From: Rhabditoides inermis
Lineage: Eukaryota > Nematoda > Chromadorea > Rhabditida > Rhabditidae
Assembly: GCA_963966185.1 (NCBI GenBank)
Contig: CAWZYM010000072.1
Span: 27,501-91,500, forward strand
DNA: 64,000 nucleotides
Direction: 5' to 3'
Shown here piece by piece: positions 32,502 through 45,811 of the stretch; position 1 is the first letter of the stretch, and every line of letters starts with the position of its first letter. A program made the position numbers and the translations under genes. Below the pieces are notes generated by a model. The model was not told the origin of the DNA. It made no database searches and saw only the letters and a list, made by a program, of their open reading frames with translations.

Positions 32502-33720
32502 TCTCTTTCTCTTTCTCTTTCTCTTTCTCTTTCTCTTTCTCTTTCTCTTTCTCTTTCTTTCTGTGTTTGTCTCTCATTTCCCTCGCTCTCTCACTCACCC
32601 CTCCCACAGACAGAACAGGATCGATCCGGCGATGAGGTATGCGAACATGGTGAACACGACCTGAAACAAGACTCCGCCCCCTCTAGCCCCGCCCACCTCC
32701 GACTCACCAGCGTGAGCGGCACTGTGATCTTCTCCAGTTGCGCCTGGATGTTCTCTTTCACCTAAAATGGAGTTTAGATCGACTGGTGCTCGACTGGTTC
32801 CCGACTGGTTCTCTGTTTCCACCCACCTCCAGCTGTTCCATTTCCACGCGCGCCGTGAGCAGATCTTCCACGTCGGGACCGCCTGGAATTGTTTGCTACG
32901 GTGATACTGTGGACTACTGGGAAGTTTAAATGAGCAGGCGTTGTAAGTGGATGTTCTACGGACCGAATGAGTCTAGCGATGAGTCTGCCTTGACGCCCCT
33001 TCCCTGAGTGGCGATCGGCCGACCCCTGGTGAGACGAGACACCAGAGAGTTGGCACGACGGATCTTGGCGGCCTGGGAGAGAGGGAGGTGAGAGAGAAGG
33101 AGTGAGAGGGGGAGGGAGAGAGGGAGAGGGGGAGGGAGAGAGAGAGGGAGAGAGAGGGAGATAGAGGCAGAGACACACCTTTCTCTTCTTGTGCCACAGT
33201 ATCAGTCGGAACTTGAGTCGAATCGATTGTGCGTATAGGAATCGGAAGATCTTCGCCATCACATCACCTGAATTGGGAATTGGGTCCTGCCACGAAAATC
33301 AGTATTCACAAACCGATATTCGTAAGGAAAAGAAGCATCAGCGGGATTCCGATAATGGCATAGAGTATAGTGAGAGTCTTGCCGAAATACGTCTTCGCAG
33401 CAGTGTTACCGTAACCTGAAGGACTGGGTTAGATTATGGATAGAGAGGAAGAAAGGAGAGAAAGAGAGGAAGAGTGGGCAGCTCACCTATAGTAGTGATT
33501 ACTGTAAGTGAGTAGAGGAACGCTCCCGTGAACGTCCACTGCGCTGACTGACCGAACTCCTTGCCGTCGTAGCCCTTGCTGAAAATCGATACATCATTCA
33601 ATCGATAATTGATTGACCCACCGGATCGCCCACATGCACTTCTTCTGGAACTTCTTGACCTGGGCATGGACAGCCTTCTTCCACTGGTCAGTGTTCAACT
33701 TGTTCACCCTGGAAGAGAGA

Positions 33721-33768
<48 letters not shown>

Positions 33769-34903
33769 AGAGTGAGAGGGGGGGGGGAGACGAGGAATTC
33801 TTACCTGAACGTCGCATTCCAAGCGACGTTCACTGCGCGATGCCTCGCAGCCGTCACCTCAAATCAGTCATATCATATGCATGTCCCGTGCTATAATGTC
33901 CCGTGTTATAGAGATTTTTTCAACAGTATGCATATTTAATAAGTTGTGTTCCCACAATCACTGGATTGTTGGAACACGGGCGGTGAGCATACAATAGTCT
34001 GGTCGACAAACATCTGTGGGGAAGGGAACCGCATTTGAATGGTGTGGTGTGTTGAAAACATGGTGAAAGCGTCTCACTTCGCTCTGCACCCTCGTCTCGT
34101 GTGGTCCTTCGACTGCTCGGAAGACGACCGCACCCAGAAGAGCATAGCCAACCACCTGCGAGGGTAAGGGATAGGCATTGAGAGGAAACGGATTCACTGC
34201 TTTGAATGTTGAATCGTTGTAACTGTCAGTAGTGACATTTTGTTAAGAGGACACAGCATGTGGTGTCAAGAATAGCTCCTCTTCTCTCTCCCCCCCCCCC
34301 CCCCTCCCCCCCCCCTTGGGACCTCGTGGGGTGAGGGAGGGCTGACACCGCCGGCTTTGACGATAGATGGCCTGGGGGCTATCGAGTGGCAAACGAGAGA
34401 AGAGATGTTTTGTGAGAAGAATTCCTTTCAGCTATCTTCATGATGCAAACGGAATGTTAACAAAAATTTGCGCAAACAACAAAATGTGGCCAAAATCGAC
34501 CAATTTTGTCGCAAAACAAAAATGTTTTGGCTGCAAAACATTTTCATTTGCGATTATTTTCAAATTGCAAAACATTCAGTTTGCATCTTGAAGATAGCTT
34601 TTCTATTTTCAGAAATCCCACCAAAATTTGAACAGTCAACTAGCAAGAGAGGATACATGAATGTAAAACATAACAGATGACATCACCAAAGATCAAAACA
34701 GAGCTGGAAAGGAGTGAGCGTAGCGGTGCGCAGATAATCTTGAACAAGTCTGTTTTCCAAATAATCTTGAACAAGTCTGTGATAGTGAAAGTATATAGAT
34801 AAATATGACTGACCAGTGCGCATAGTCCGACATGGGAGAAGAAGAAGGCGATGATTCGCTTGACGAGATTCACGACGCGAGTCACCTGAGGGACAATGGA
34901 CAT
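31999..34903 (-). CDS. Two-pore-domain potassium channel, TWK type (373 aa)
   Basis: Fifteen exons in phase: 34903-34814, 34155-34078, 33857-33805, 33708-33622, 33578-33487, 33415-33314, 33267-33179, 33072-32964, 32882-32827, 32761-32708, 32660-32599, 32457-32405, 32362-32290, 32212-32135 and 32044-31999. TM1 spans exons 1-2 (HVGLCALVVGYALLGAVVF). The first pore filter is TTIGYG and the second TTIGFG. NIGDVMAK begins the cytosolic linker after TM2. TM3 is VVFTMFAYLIAGSILFCLWEG and TM4 VYLLFGMALLAMCFNL. K2P channels are dimeric background K+ channels that set resting potential. Both filters are interrupted by a phase-1 intron in the same Gly codon. The N-terminus is short, and ATG 34903 is followed 18 nt later by an acceptor-like CCCTCAG, so an alternative first exon is possible. 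The C-terminus ends in an acidic cluster. Confidence 0.95.
34430..34599. mobile_element. 170-bp MITE in the first K2P intron
   Basis: Terminal inverted repeats of about 29 bp with few mismatches: left AGCTATCTTCATGATGCAAAC, right (reverse strand) AGCTATCTTCAAGATGCAAAC. The flanks carry the short direct repeat TTTC (34426-34429 and 34600-34603). No ORF. A poly-C tract lies just upstream at 34291-34315. Confidence 0.75.
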
Positions 34904-35941
34904 GCAATCATTGTGGGTGAGCAGATATCTGCGATCACTTCAGAAATCACTGCGGATATGATGCGCACGCTGATATACCAAACTGCGTTGTTCAGTAAGC
35001 AGAAGAAATATCAATGATACCTTGCTTCTTCTGTGCCGGCGACCCATGTCTGATTGAAGAACGCAAACGCTTTCAAAGAATTATTAGATAGGAATCCGTT
35101 ACAATGACGTCATCTGGAAACGTTCATTTTGCACGAAGAGCAGTAGCTAGAACATATAGGAAGACAAGGGAAGTGTTGCGTGTGAGAGTGAGTGAGTGCT
35201 GAGAATAGCGGCTATGCCATCGGCTCTCTCTCCTCCCTCTCTCTCTCTCCTCCCCCTCTCTATCTCTCCCTCTCTCTCTCCCTCTTCCTCTCTCTCTCCC
35301 CCCCCCCTCTCTCTCTCTCTCTTTCGCTCGCTCACTTATGCGATATGGCTCGTTTGGGACCATAGAGCCCCTCCCCTCGCCCGATTGCGGGGTCGTTTCT
35401 TTTCGAAGACGCGACGACCCCGGAAGAAGTGAGAGGGAGGAGAGAGAGAGGAGAGAGGGGAGAGAGAGGGGAGAGGGGGGAAGAGAGGGGAGAGAGACGG
35501 GAGAGAGGGGAGAGAGAGGGGAGAGAGGGGAGAGAGAGGGGAGAGGGGGGAAGAGAGGGGAGACAACAGAGTTGTTCCAGTGGGGATAATGCTATCGTGA
35601 CATGCAAAGGGCGCATTTCAGAGTGGGTTTATTATGATTCTGATAAACTGAACGAACCACTTCAAACACCAAACCAAAACATATCCTAATGACTTGCTGT
35701 ATGTTGTTTTTCTAGTGTTTGTCCTCCGTCACTTTTCTCTACGAACGTTTTGCTGCTAGGGCAATAAGCCATAAAGAATTTGGTGTGATTTTGCGTGCCC
35801 GACAAAAGCGTCGGAAACACATTTGATACTCGAAGGAAGAGCAAACATCGACATCTCAGAGCAGAGGCCAAACTGCGAGCGAACCACGGTTTTCTTTATT
35901 TTGCTGTACCATTCGGTATAAACTTATTTCGAAAATTCCAG
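34904..35941. promoter_or_regulatory. Divergent intergenic region (K2P / GPCR)
   Basis: Holds the promoters of two divergent genes. It includes CT and GA arrays at 35223-35330 and 35429-35562. GA-array ORFs are artefacts. No defined site is recognised. Confidence 0.4.
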
Positions 35942-37742
35942 ATGCCTTTTCAATACAAATACTCGTGGAAAGTAGACGAAGTTCGATTCGTCTCGTCGTT
36001 CAAAAACAATCTCATTGTTCACAACTATTCAAATGAGCTCATTGCCAATGAAACTATCGACACGATTCACAGTGAAGATTCCGTTGTTGGCTACTGCTTT
36101 TCACCATCTAGGTGAGAGAGAGAGAGAAAGGAGAGAGAGAGAGAGAGGGGGAGATGGAGGAAGAGAGTGACGACGTGCAGCTTGATCCCTTCAGAATCGT
36201 GGCTGCTCGTCGTCACTTTGACCTGATCGCTGCTATTCTTGGACTCGTACTCACCACACTCCATCTCACCATACTCATCTACCTGAAGATGAAGAGAAGA
36301 ACGAAGAGCCTCGAATTGCTATTCGCACAGGTAAGTCATAGTAGAGGACAGAGGGAGGAAGAGAGAGAGGGAGGGAGAGAGAGAGGGAGGGAGGGAGGGA
36401 GGGAGAGAGAGAGGGAGGGAGAGAGAGACTGTTCAGGCAGGCATCTCTCTCCTCACCCTCCTTCTTCTCATCTGTGGTTGCCTTCTGGAGATGTGTGTAG
36501 TCGGGAACAGCTACGCAGCCACTTTCTTCAAGGCGCACCTCTGGCTCTTTCTGGTAGGCAATCAGATCTTTCTCGTTTCTCGTCTTCTCTTCCTCTTCTC
36601 TCATATCTTGCTACTCTTCTTCCCATTCAGGTGAATGCTCTTCTGGCCGCGTATGGTCTCCTAATCATCGCATTGTGTCTGGATCGGTAGGTGGCATTAG
36701 TTCTGTGAGGAAAGTGAAAGGACCCATACCAAGAATCACCAATGATTTGCATTATTCCTTTTTAGATATGTGGCTCTCAATCGCCCGCTCTACTACAGAA
36801 ACGTTTTCGTCAGAAAGAGGGTGAGTCTTTCTCTCTCTCTCTCTCTCTTGATTTCAATTAGAGTGATAAACTATCACGAATGATTCCATTTTGTGAGGTG
36901 TAGATGCGGTACTGTCTCGTGTCTGGCTGCTGTCTGCTAGGATGTCTGACATGCGTACGATGGACAATCTACAATACAATACTAGACAACAACGGCATCG
37001 GAGAGAACTTTGCGGTAGAGAGAGGGGGAGAGGGAAAGAGAGAGAGAGAGAGAGAAAGAGAGGTCAGACCATTCTAGATCACCCATACTTGGTGGTACAC
37101 TGTCTGGCGAATCGCATGCTACCTCTTTCAGTATTTCTTCAGGTTTGATAAATCAACGACGACAGGAAAATATGCAATAAACCTCTTTTCAGTGGAATAG
37201 TCATGGTCACGCTGTCGTTTGCGAATATTCGACAGCTCGCGTTGATTCGGGCTTCATATATGGTATGAATCGCTAGTATACTCTCCCTCTCCCTCCCTCC
37301 TTCCCCCTCCCCCTCTCCCTCTATCTGGCTCTCTCTTGCTCTTCCTCTCTTCCTCTCTCTCTCTCTCTCCCCTCTCTATCTCAACTCCTCTTCTAGAGAG
37401 ATTCCCTCGGAATGGAAGGCCGCGTGCGGGCTCAGTGGATACGCGATCACACGGTGGGTTTTGTTGGAACCAGGAACCAGTCTGGAACCAGCCAGCACCA
37501 GTAACCGCACCAGTTTCCAGTCGATCGCGAAGATCTGCGCAGTGTTGGCTGCGTCGTTCATTCTATTCAACTGGCCATACGCACTCGTCGACTACTTCTA
37601 CACTGATGAGGCAAGTATGAAAAAAGACCTCCCCCCTCTCTCTCCCTCTTTCCCTCTCGCATTTATGTTCCTCATTCCAGTTAGCCGAAACAATATGGTA
37701 CGGCTACCTTACGCTGATTATCAACTTTGCGCAGGTAGTGTT

Positions 37743-37792
<50 letters not shown>

Positions 37793-38325
37793 TCCCCCCC
37801 TCTCTCTCTCTTTCTCTCTCTCTCTACCCCCCCCCCTCTCTCACCCTCCCCTTCTCTCAGATCTGCTACATCCAGCTCTCGCTCTTCTTCTTTGCCTACT
37901 GTAGTCGCATCTACCGGGAGACTCTTCTTGTGATAGTGAGGTGAGATATGACAAGTGAAGGTCAGTCTCTTCAAAACACTCCCGATTGTATCCGGAACAC
38001 TGCCACTGCCTTCGAAATGCTCCCTAGTACTCCCTTCGGAAAGCCTCGCTCATTTCGAAACACTTCGGAATCGTTTTCGAAAAGACTGACCACGCCTTCA
38101 TATCGTGATGTGATAATCAGTTTCCCTCATCACTATGATCTTTGATTCGTTGTTTGCAGGAAGCCTCTGTTGCTGTCTCGCCTGTTCATCTGTTGGTTGA
38201 AGACGTGGCAGTGTTCCCTTCCCTCCCTGCCCCCTCTCTCCCGAGTGTTTAGCAAACAGCGCACTCAATCCGCGCCCATCATCAATGAGCGACTCAGTAC
38301 CAGTACCATATACACTGTATGTTGA
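35942..38325 (+). CDS. Rhodopsin-family (class A) G-protein-coupled receptor, orphan (417 aa)
   Basis: Thirteen exons in phase: 35942-36111, 36168-36330, 36437-36553, 36631-36686, 36766-36820, 36904-37014, 37078-37142, 37193-37262, 37397-37453, 37521-37610, 37681-37734, 37861-37940 and 38160-38325. The start is the ATG immediately after TTCCAG. The first exon would be the extracellular N-terminus with N-glycosylation sequons NYS and NET. Seven hydrophobic segments follow. TM3 ends in the class A signature DRYVALNRPL. TM5 is about THTWWYTVWRIACYLFQYFF. TM6 has FILFNWPYALV in place of CWxP, and TM7 lacks a clear NPxxY. The ligand is unknown. One donor (37611) is GC. The join of exons 1 and 2 uses a weak acceptor in GA-rich sequence, so translation might instead start at ATG 36154. 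Confidence 0.8.
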
Positions 38326-39347
38326 TAAACGAGGCCGGCTCCTGCACTCACAGCAACCAAGCTCACTCAACCCTCTCTCATTCTATAATAGGAGCGAGAT
38401 TTCTGAACATATATTTCTTTCGAGGTCTGGCCCCGTCCCCCAACAGATACCAATGTGCTGACTCCTCTAGATCGACGACTATCATCATACTGATGTGTCA
38501 TAGTTCTGTGATAATTTATATGAGTTTCATATGGATTTTATCTATCGAGAGCAAATACTCCGCCTGACCATGGAATATCTTATTCCACAACATCCAGAAA
38601 ACCACTTTATATCGAGCACATCCATCAATCAATCAATCGTTTTTTTATCAATCAATCGTTTATCCGGAATCGTTATATCTGAATATGACAACACAATCAT
38701 GATGATATGAAGCATACAGTAGTGCCTAAGATGCTAGATACATAGGCTAACGCCGGGGAAAGACAGGTAGGCTGACGAGGTTAGTGGCGGGAAGACGATA
38801 CTTGATCGATAATCATTCCTGGACCATTAGAGTACCATTCTTGACGTGTAGAGCTCCGGGTTTCCTTTGCTTCCATGCCAATTGTATCTCCTCGCGCCAT
38901 AGCTGCTTCCACATGAGGATACTTCCCGCCGCCTCACTGGTTTCTCGGGAAGGATTCTTGTCGATGACCGAACATTCGACGGCGGCGGGGCAAAATGAGG
39001 ACCCGACCGCACGCCGCGGGGAAAAAAAGAAGAAAGCACATCCATAATAGTCGCAATACAAATATCTCCAAATATATATTCTCTCAATCAAACATCAACA
39101 AATATAACACAACAACACGAATGGCACACAACGAGAGCTTCTACCGTATCCCTCCACAGCTGCCCTCACTCAATCCTGACTTATCATGCAGTGCTACCCA
39201 ATATACATACATCACATAGTCGCACACACACACACATTACACGTTTTACACACTAGCTATCACTATACTATACACTGCTCCACACCTCCTCCTCCTCCAC
39301 CACCACTCTGCTCCTTCTCCATCGGTCTCACTCTCCTCCTCCTCCTC
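38326..39347. other. Intergenic between convergent GPCR and Mondo genes; possible LINE 3' remnant
   Basis: On the minus strand, a 92-codon ORF (39091-38813) contains a plausible protein stretch (SILMWKQLWREEIQLAWKQRK) without a recognised domain. It is followed toward lower coordinates by TCCGGATAAACGATTGATTGAT and a (GATT)n tail at 38620-38660. A similar CCGGATAAATG plus short-repeat tail ends the RTE LINE at 46680, so this may be a LINE 3' end. Otherwise nothing is seen. Confidence 0.35.
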
Positions 39348-40148
39348 CTACTTCTTTATCTGTTCCGCCACGTGGTTCTGGAGTGAGGCTGGATCCTGGA
39401 GGACTTGGGTGTTGGTAGCCAGATAGACAAGGGTATTGGAGGCGAGTGGGCGGAGCTCCGACACCCTCCAGTTGGCACGCAGCCAGGCCGCAGCGTGCGA
39501 CGCCACCTGCATCACACCCTCAGTCTCTCCCCTCCCCCCTCTCCCTCCTTCCCTCTCTCGCTCACCTCTTCCGGCTTGGCTGGATCGGTGGCCGCCATGG
39601 CCTGTGTATACGAGGAGACCATCGGTTGCAGCAGCCGCGACATCTGAACACGCATCTCCCATCATCTCCTCCCTCCCCCTCCCCCTCCCCACTCACCAGC
39701 CAATACCGCCAGTCTGCCCTCGCCTTCTCTCTCGTGTATCGATCCGCAAACTGTTCGATCTGCGTTCTCTGATCGAGCGACGTGGCCGAGACACGGCTTC
39801 CAGAAGGCAGGTTCGACTGCAGGCTACTGCAACACACAAACAACGTCGACACTCAGAATGAGCACGACTCTCTTGTAGGACTTACAGTACCCTCGACACT
39901 CACGCAATCTTTGTGTTGAGGCCTGCGACCTGCGCCTTCAACTCCTGCAGTCGCGTGTCGGCGATGGTCTTGCTGTCACTGAGAGACCGGATGTAGTCGC
40001 CCGCCTGAACAGAGTACAGTAATCAATAGACAAACAATAGAAGAGTACAACTCCCGCGTACCTTGCTCAACACGACAGCGTTCGTCGGCTTCACTCCACC
40101 CGAATACAGATCGGGAACCTGAATCGATAGATAGTCTCTCTATCCCAT

Positions 40149-40189
<41 letters not shown>

Positions 40190-41977
40190 TGATCCATGAG
40201 TTGTTCGAATCCATCCTTGAGTGCCGTCCTTCGATTCTGCTCGGCGTGCAAGTGTAGTATCCTCTTGCGCTCGTTCGGATGCAGAGTTGAGTCGGCCGGA
40301 ACCTGAACAACCCGTAAACAAACGAGTAAACAAGTAAACAAACAAGCAAACAACCTGTCGGCTGACTCCGCGGTGTTTTCCGGTGACGGGAGGGGCGGGG
40401 GTGGCAGCCGCCTCCTCCTTCACATTCACATCCAACACAGACGACGACTGAGGGAAGATGGGACTCTGAAGAGAGGAGTCCACATCACAGTCACAGCTCC
40501 TTCCCCTCTCTACTCCACTCCACTGCTCCCCCACTCACCCCTATACTCTTCCACTCCCCGCCCGTTGGCTTCTCTTCGAATGGCGTGCGTGTCTTCCAGT
40601 CTTCCGAAGAAGCTGACGAAGACTTCTTCACCACACCGGCAGCCACGGCCGTGCCGTTGTTCAGCAACAGAGGCTGCTCCAGCCTACAACACACCTTCCA
40701 GTACTCATACACTTAACATTCCACAGAGACCCTCACCCACCTCTGTGTGAGACTGACATCCGGCACTCCAGTCACGGCGCCACCACCACAAACTCGCACC
40801 AGTGGAGTGAGTGTGGGGGGCGGAGCAAGAAGGGGCGGAGCCGATCCGACAGTAGACGGCACCGGGTGCGCGTCCCACCAACCGGTGCGAGTGGGCACTG
40901 CAAATGCTACTACGACATGACGTCACCAATTCACAGTAGCCCCAAACTCTCACCTCTCTCACACGCGGGCGACGGAGCAGTGGATGAGGAAGCAGAGTCG
41001 AACGGGAACTGAATAACGAACACTCCCATCCCTCTCTCAATAGTCTATCCTCACGCAATCTCCCCAAAACCCCGCTAGTTCACAAGTAGGCCATGTTGAA
41101 CAAAGTGTGAAACCCCTTGATTATCAGATGACGTACCAGGTTGGTGGTCTGCAGTCTGGCGGGGGCTGTCTGCTGTCCACTGTGTCCCCCTCCTCCGCCT
41201 CCCCCTCCTCCTCCTCCCCCGATCGAGGGATGCTGGAGGAACTGCGGCATGTAGTCCACATTAGACATGTCACGCGACGACGACTGTAAGTATAACATTG
41301 CACATATATAAAATGCTGACAATGTATAAAAAATGTAAACGCAGTACATTCATAAGAAATGCACAATGCCACGTCTTCTCTCTTTCACATCCCACTTCTC
41401 CCATGGTTGGACAGCCTACCAGGGGGGACCATACACTCCCGCTCTCTTCCCCCACACTCACCAGCAGTCCTCCCGGGGACGCGAGGGCCGACGTCTTCCA
41501 TAGGGTGCGCTGGTCATAGCACGCCTACAACAAGTTGAACAACACAACCACATTCAACATGCAATCATTACAGATAATCATCGTAATGTCCGCATACGCT
41601 ATAGATCATGTCACCAAGTGCACCGTTGCAAAAAATCACGCATGTACTTCCAGTCCACCTATCACGTATCCAAGAGTGCAGTCCGTACCAGAATAGTACT
41701 TGCTCAATGATAACACTCAACTAGCATCTATCACACACGGTCGGTTTCCGAATTCTTCTGCGCCTAAACTCCAAACCAGAAGAAACAACCATTTCACAAT
41801 ACGAATCTCAAAATCAGAATAATCAGTTAATCAGTTAATCAGTAATCACCTGGCTGTAGGCTGGCTGTGATTGGCTGGACGACACGGAACCCGTGGCAGC
41901 AGACATCTGAATCAACATCTGAGGCGTCAGCGACGACGGCTGAAATCAAGCGATACTCTCTCCCTCCCTTCCTCCAC

Positions 41978-42047
<70 letters not shown>

Positions 42048-42609
42048 CAACCTGTCTCGATGGTTGTTGGCTGGCGCTCATCACGCATCCCAGTTGATTG
42101 CTACAAAGACGAGAGATGAGACAGTCACACGCCCCAATACATCACGTATCACGTGGTTAGTACGCAACCGCCGCACCCATCCGCCTTCCTCTCATCTGCA
42201 CAACTACGACAACAACGAGAATAGAACTATACCTATAGTCGACGAGCAGATTCGCAGCCGCATAGTCCTTGATAGAGTACTCGCCCAGGCCGCCTCCTAA
42301 GACTCCGCCCACTCCAGCCACGCCCCCTGATGCATTGGCAGTGGCGGTGGAGGTGGAGGGGACGCACGGCTGATGCACCCCACTCGTCACAGGGGGCGGG
42401 ACCGACTGTGATCCAATGGAGAGCGAATCGCGCTGGCTGCCCACTCCCTCCTCCACTGTGTCACGGTCTACAATGCAACAATTAACCAAATCGATAAAAC
42501 AGTAATCAATCAATATCGTACCTAGCGACGCCATAATCTCCTCCAAACTCGGCTGGAGCGGGATTAGTCCCGGCTGGAGAATATCCGCGTTGCCGTGTTG
42601 CACTGAACC

Positions 42610-42655
<46 letters not shown>

Positions 42656-42886
42656 TCTCCACTCACTCATCTCCCTCGGATTGGGAAACATGTATGGCTG
42701 TGAGAGCGAATCGAACAGGGTATCCGTGAACACGTTCTCAAAATCGTCGTAGAAGTAGTCATTAGACGTGGAGAGGTTGTGAGGCGTCTGAAAGCACATC
42801 TCCTTCTCCTTCTCTCTCTCTTTCTTCCTCTCTCACTCTGCTCTCTTTCTTTCTTCCTCTCTCAAACTGCTCTCTCTCTCTCTCTC

Positions 42887-42948
<62 letters not shown>

Positions 42949-44223
42949 ACCTGACTCTTTGGCGGCGGCTCTCCGCACATGAGATTGACTTCACAGCTGC
43001 AGCTCACATCCTGAATACATACCGTAATCCATTCGTGTACCGTATCCCCTCCCTCTACTCACCCGTTTTCTCTTTAACATTGCAATATTCCTCTGCATCA
43101 CAGCTGTCGATATGTTGCGCCTGAGAGACGGAATATAACTATCATGTAAATATGTAAACAAAAACACATACCTATGCTTGTTGAAATACCTCCATCGCTT
43201 GTACTGTGCGCAAACAGCCTCCATCCGACGCTTCCAATACATTCCCTCCAGAATACTGCCCTGCAATCAACCAATCGATACTGACAGTTCCACTAATCAA
43301 TACCTCAATCTTGGAGTGAGTCGTATCGTCGTCGGGCACGGCAAAGTAGCAGTACTTCTGTCCGAGGCTCGACCCGAGGGGCTTCTTGATCGAGCGTCCC
43401 GGCTTGCGGACTGCAAATCCATCAGTCAATATCAGTCCATATGACAAGATCACTCACACTCCATATAGTATGCCCTCCATATGACGTTGTTGAGTCGGAT
43501 GCGCTGTTTCCACTCGAGTCGAAGGCCCTTGAAGTCCTTCCATTTCGGGGTCGTCATCTTGCTACAACAATCAACCAATCAATCCATCGATACATCAATG
43601 ATACATTGATAAAATACTTTGATGCGAATGAGTCAACATAAACAAAATCACTGCCGATACATTACATCAACAATTAATCACTACGTTACCTACATATCAA
43701 TTCACTCATATACGATTCAATACATAACACATATCGATAAATCATTTCAATATAACTTCTACAATGTAATCGATAAATCAATACTCACTTATAGGCGACC
43801 TTGATGCACTTGTTGAGTTTGTTGAGGGATACATCGATGGCTATCGACTGAGTCTTCTTCGGACCAAACTTGTAGAAGGTGACCGGCTTCTCCTCTTGAT
43901 ATATCTACAAAACAAATCAATATCAATCAATACACTCAAAATAATTAAACCAAAACGATTAATAAATAAAGTTATAAAGGAACAGATAAGATACATAATA
44001 CACAAGAAGCCGACCGACCTTCTTGATTCCCTCGCCGTCGACGGTGCTTTTGTCGTCGTCTTCCACAACATCCACCTGGACAGCCGATCAATCCAACAAT
44101 CAATACCGATCAATAACCCACCTCCACATCCTCGTCCTCCTCGTCTCGCACTTCTGTGTGCGGATTCGACGTCATGAAATGACCCGAGTGGATGGGCTCA
44201 TGTGACGACATCTGCGACGCCAT
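39348..44223 (-). CDS. Mondo/ChREBP/MML-1-type bHLH-leucine-zipper transcription factor (861 aa)
   Basis: Twenty-five exons join in phase from ATG 44223 to TAG 39348; the first are 44223-44122, 44075-44019, 43904-43789, 43561-43458, 43410-43304 and 43262-43172. The N-terminal Mondo conserved region is clear: FGPKKTQSIAIDVSLNKL, TPKWKDFKGLRLEWKQRIRL, NNVIWRAYYME and YWKRRMEAVCAQYKRWRYF. In MondoA/ChREBP this part mediates glucose-6-phosphate sensing and cytoplasmic retention. The middle is Ser/Pro/Gly rich and includes an oligo-Gly run. The bHLH basic/helix-1 part is in exon 40302-40189 (ERKRILHLHAEQNRRTALKDG), with loop and helix 2/zipper in the next two exons (PTNAVVLSKAGDYI). The C-terminal exons match the dimerisation/cytoplasmic-localisation tail (AAAWLRANWRVSELRPLASN). 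The partner is expected to be an Mlx-like protein. It lies downstream of CIAPIN1 on the same strand. Confidence 0.93.
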
Positions 44224-44778
44224 CTCGACCGGACGACGACGTCACGTCGTCCGCTGATTCTGAACGACTACAATAGGTAACACGTACACTGCGCACGGAC
44301 ACTTCAAACACGGAACAGATGATAAGCACTGGCAGTGCGCCAACCCGCCAACACGACACTGGGTCCACGCGAATAACACGAGGTGACACGTGATGTGCGT
44401 CATGTGAACAAGCGGTGGAACACATGAAGAAGAGACATTAGCAAAGGGAGAAGAGAAGCTCCCCCGCCCCAATCAATCGATACCCCTATCAACAGCCAAC
44501 AGCCAACACAGATGAACGCACGCAATGGCTAATCAGTCATTCGAGAGAGACAGAGAAGGGAGAGAGAGAGAGAGATTAGCGAGTATATCTAAGAAATCAT
44601 GATATCATAGATCAGACTGTCCTAAAACGCAGACACCCACAATCATGTGGTTGTGAAACGTGAGAATACAAAGGTGCAGGCGACCATACTTGCCAGCATA
44701 CTCATAGACTGCAAATCACCTGACTATCCAACCTCTTCTAATCACCTGATCTCACCTAGACCAATCACTACGTGGTCA

Positions 44779-44828
<50 letters not shown>

Positions 44829-45418
44829 AGAGAGAGAAAGAGAGAGAGAGAGATGCAAATCTCTCTCACTCGGGCCGGCCGCTTATCTCTAGCATCACAG
44901 CGCATCCGACCCTACCCTCTCTCTCTCACCACACTCACTTCTCACTCTGTCTCCTCTCCACTCACTACGCTCTCACTCCGCACAAAGGGCAACATGTACC
45001 CATGCATTCATCTCTATGCCAAAACATCATAAACTCTCCATTTTCTCACCTCGCACGTGACTTGCAATAGGAACAAGGATGGCTAGATATTTGAGAGAGG
45101 ATCGATGCAACCTCTGGAGTGCAATTGTAACACAACACGACTCGCTGCCAACTGCAACAACATATTTATCCATTCTCCCCTCTCCTCTACTCTCTTTTCT
45201 CTTTTCATAGATTCTACCATCACAAACTATACCGGATGCGGGCAAAATCGCAAAATACAAGGCTCAATTATAAATAAATCATTCATATCGAAAAAAAGTG
45301 AGGGGCACACAAACCTCACGCACTGGATCGTTGACATACATAATCCTAATCTACAACAATCGGATTGACGGCCAATAACAACCATTCAACGATGCGGAGC
45401 GGAATCATGACTACGTCT
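44224..45418. promoter_or_regulatory. Mondo upstream region / CIAPIN1 3' flank
   Basis: No coding sequence supported. A (GA)n array lies at 44782-44851. The 80 bases upstream of the Mondo start contain GACGTCACGTCGTC, holding a CRE/E-box-like TGACGTC/CACGTC core, and an acceptor-like GTTCAG at about 44258 on the minus strand. Confidence 0.4.
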
Positions 45419-45748
45419 TCAGATGTCGTCGACGTTGGCGAGCTTGACCTTCTCTCCGGGCTTGAAGGGAGGCATTCCGAGGTAGGGGCAAGACGCACAC
45501 CGGAAGGCGTCTCCAAGAGCACACTGCAAACAACACAGTACACATGAAACACCATACAGTCAACAAAACGAAATGCAATAAAAAACTATTCAATTATAAT
45601 GGAAGATCCAAATCGCTACGTATCAGTGTTCGTTTCCAGGATCTTCAAAACTGCAAAACAGAAAAGTACAGCAATTCAGCAATTGCAACATCACAGTTCG
45701 GAGTTCGGAGAACACAACACCATAAAGAGCTCATCCAGTGTCAAACCC

Positions 45749-45811
<63 letters not shown>

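Noticed and set aside
35429..35689. ORF with RERGERGE repeats upstream of the GPCR
   Set aside because: GA microsatellite translation.
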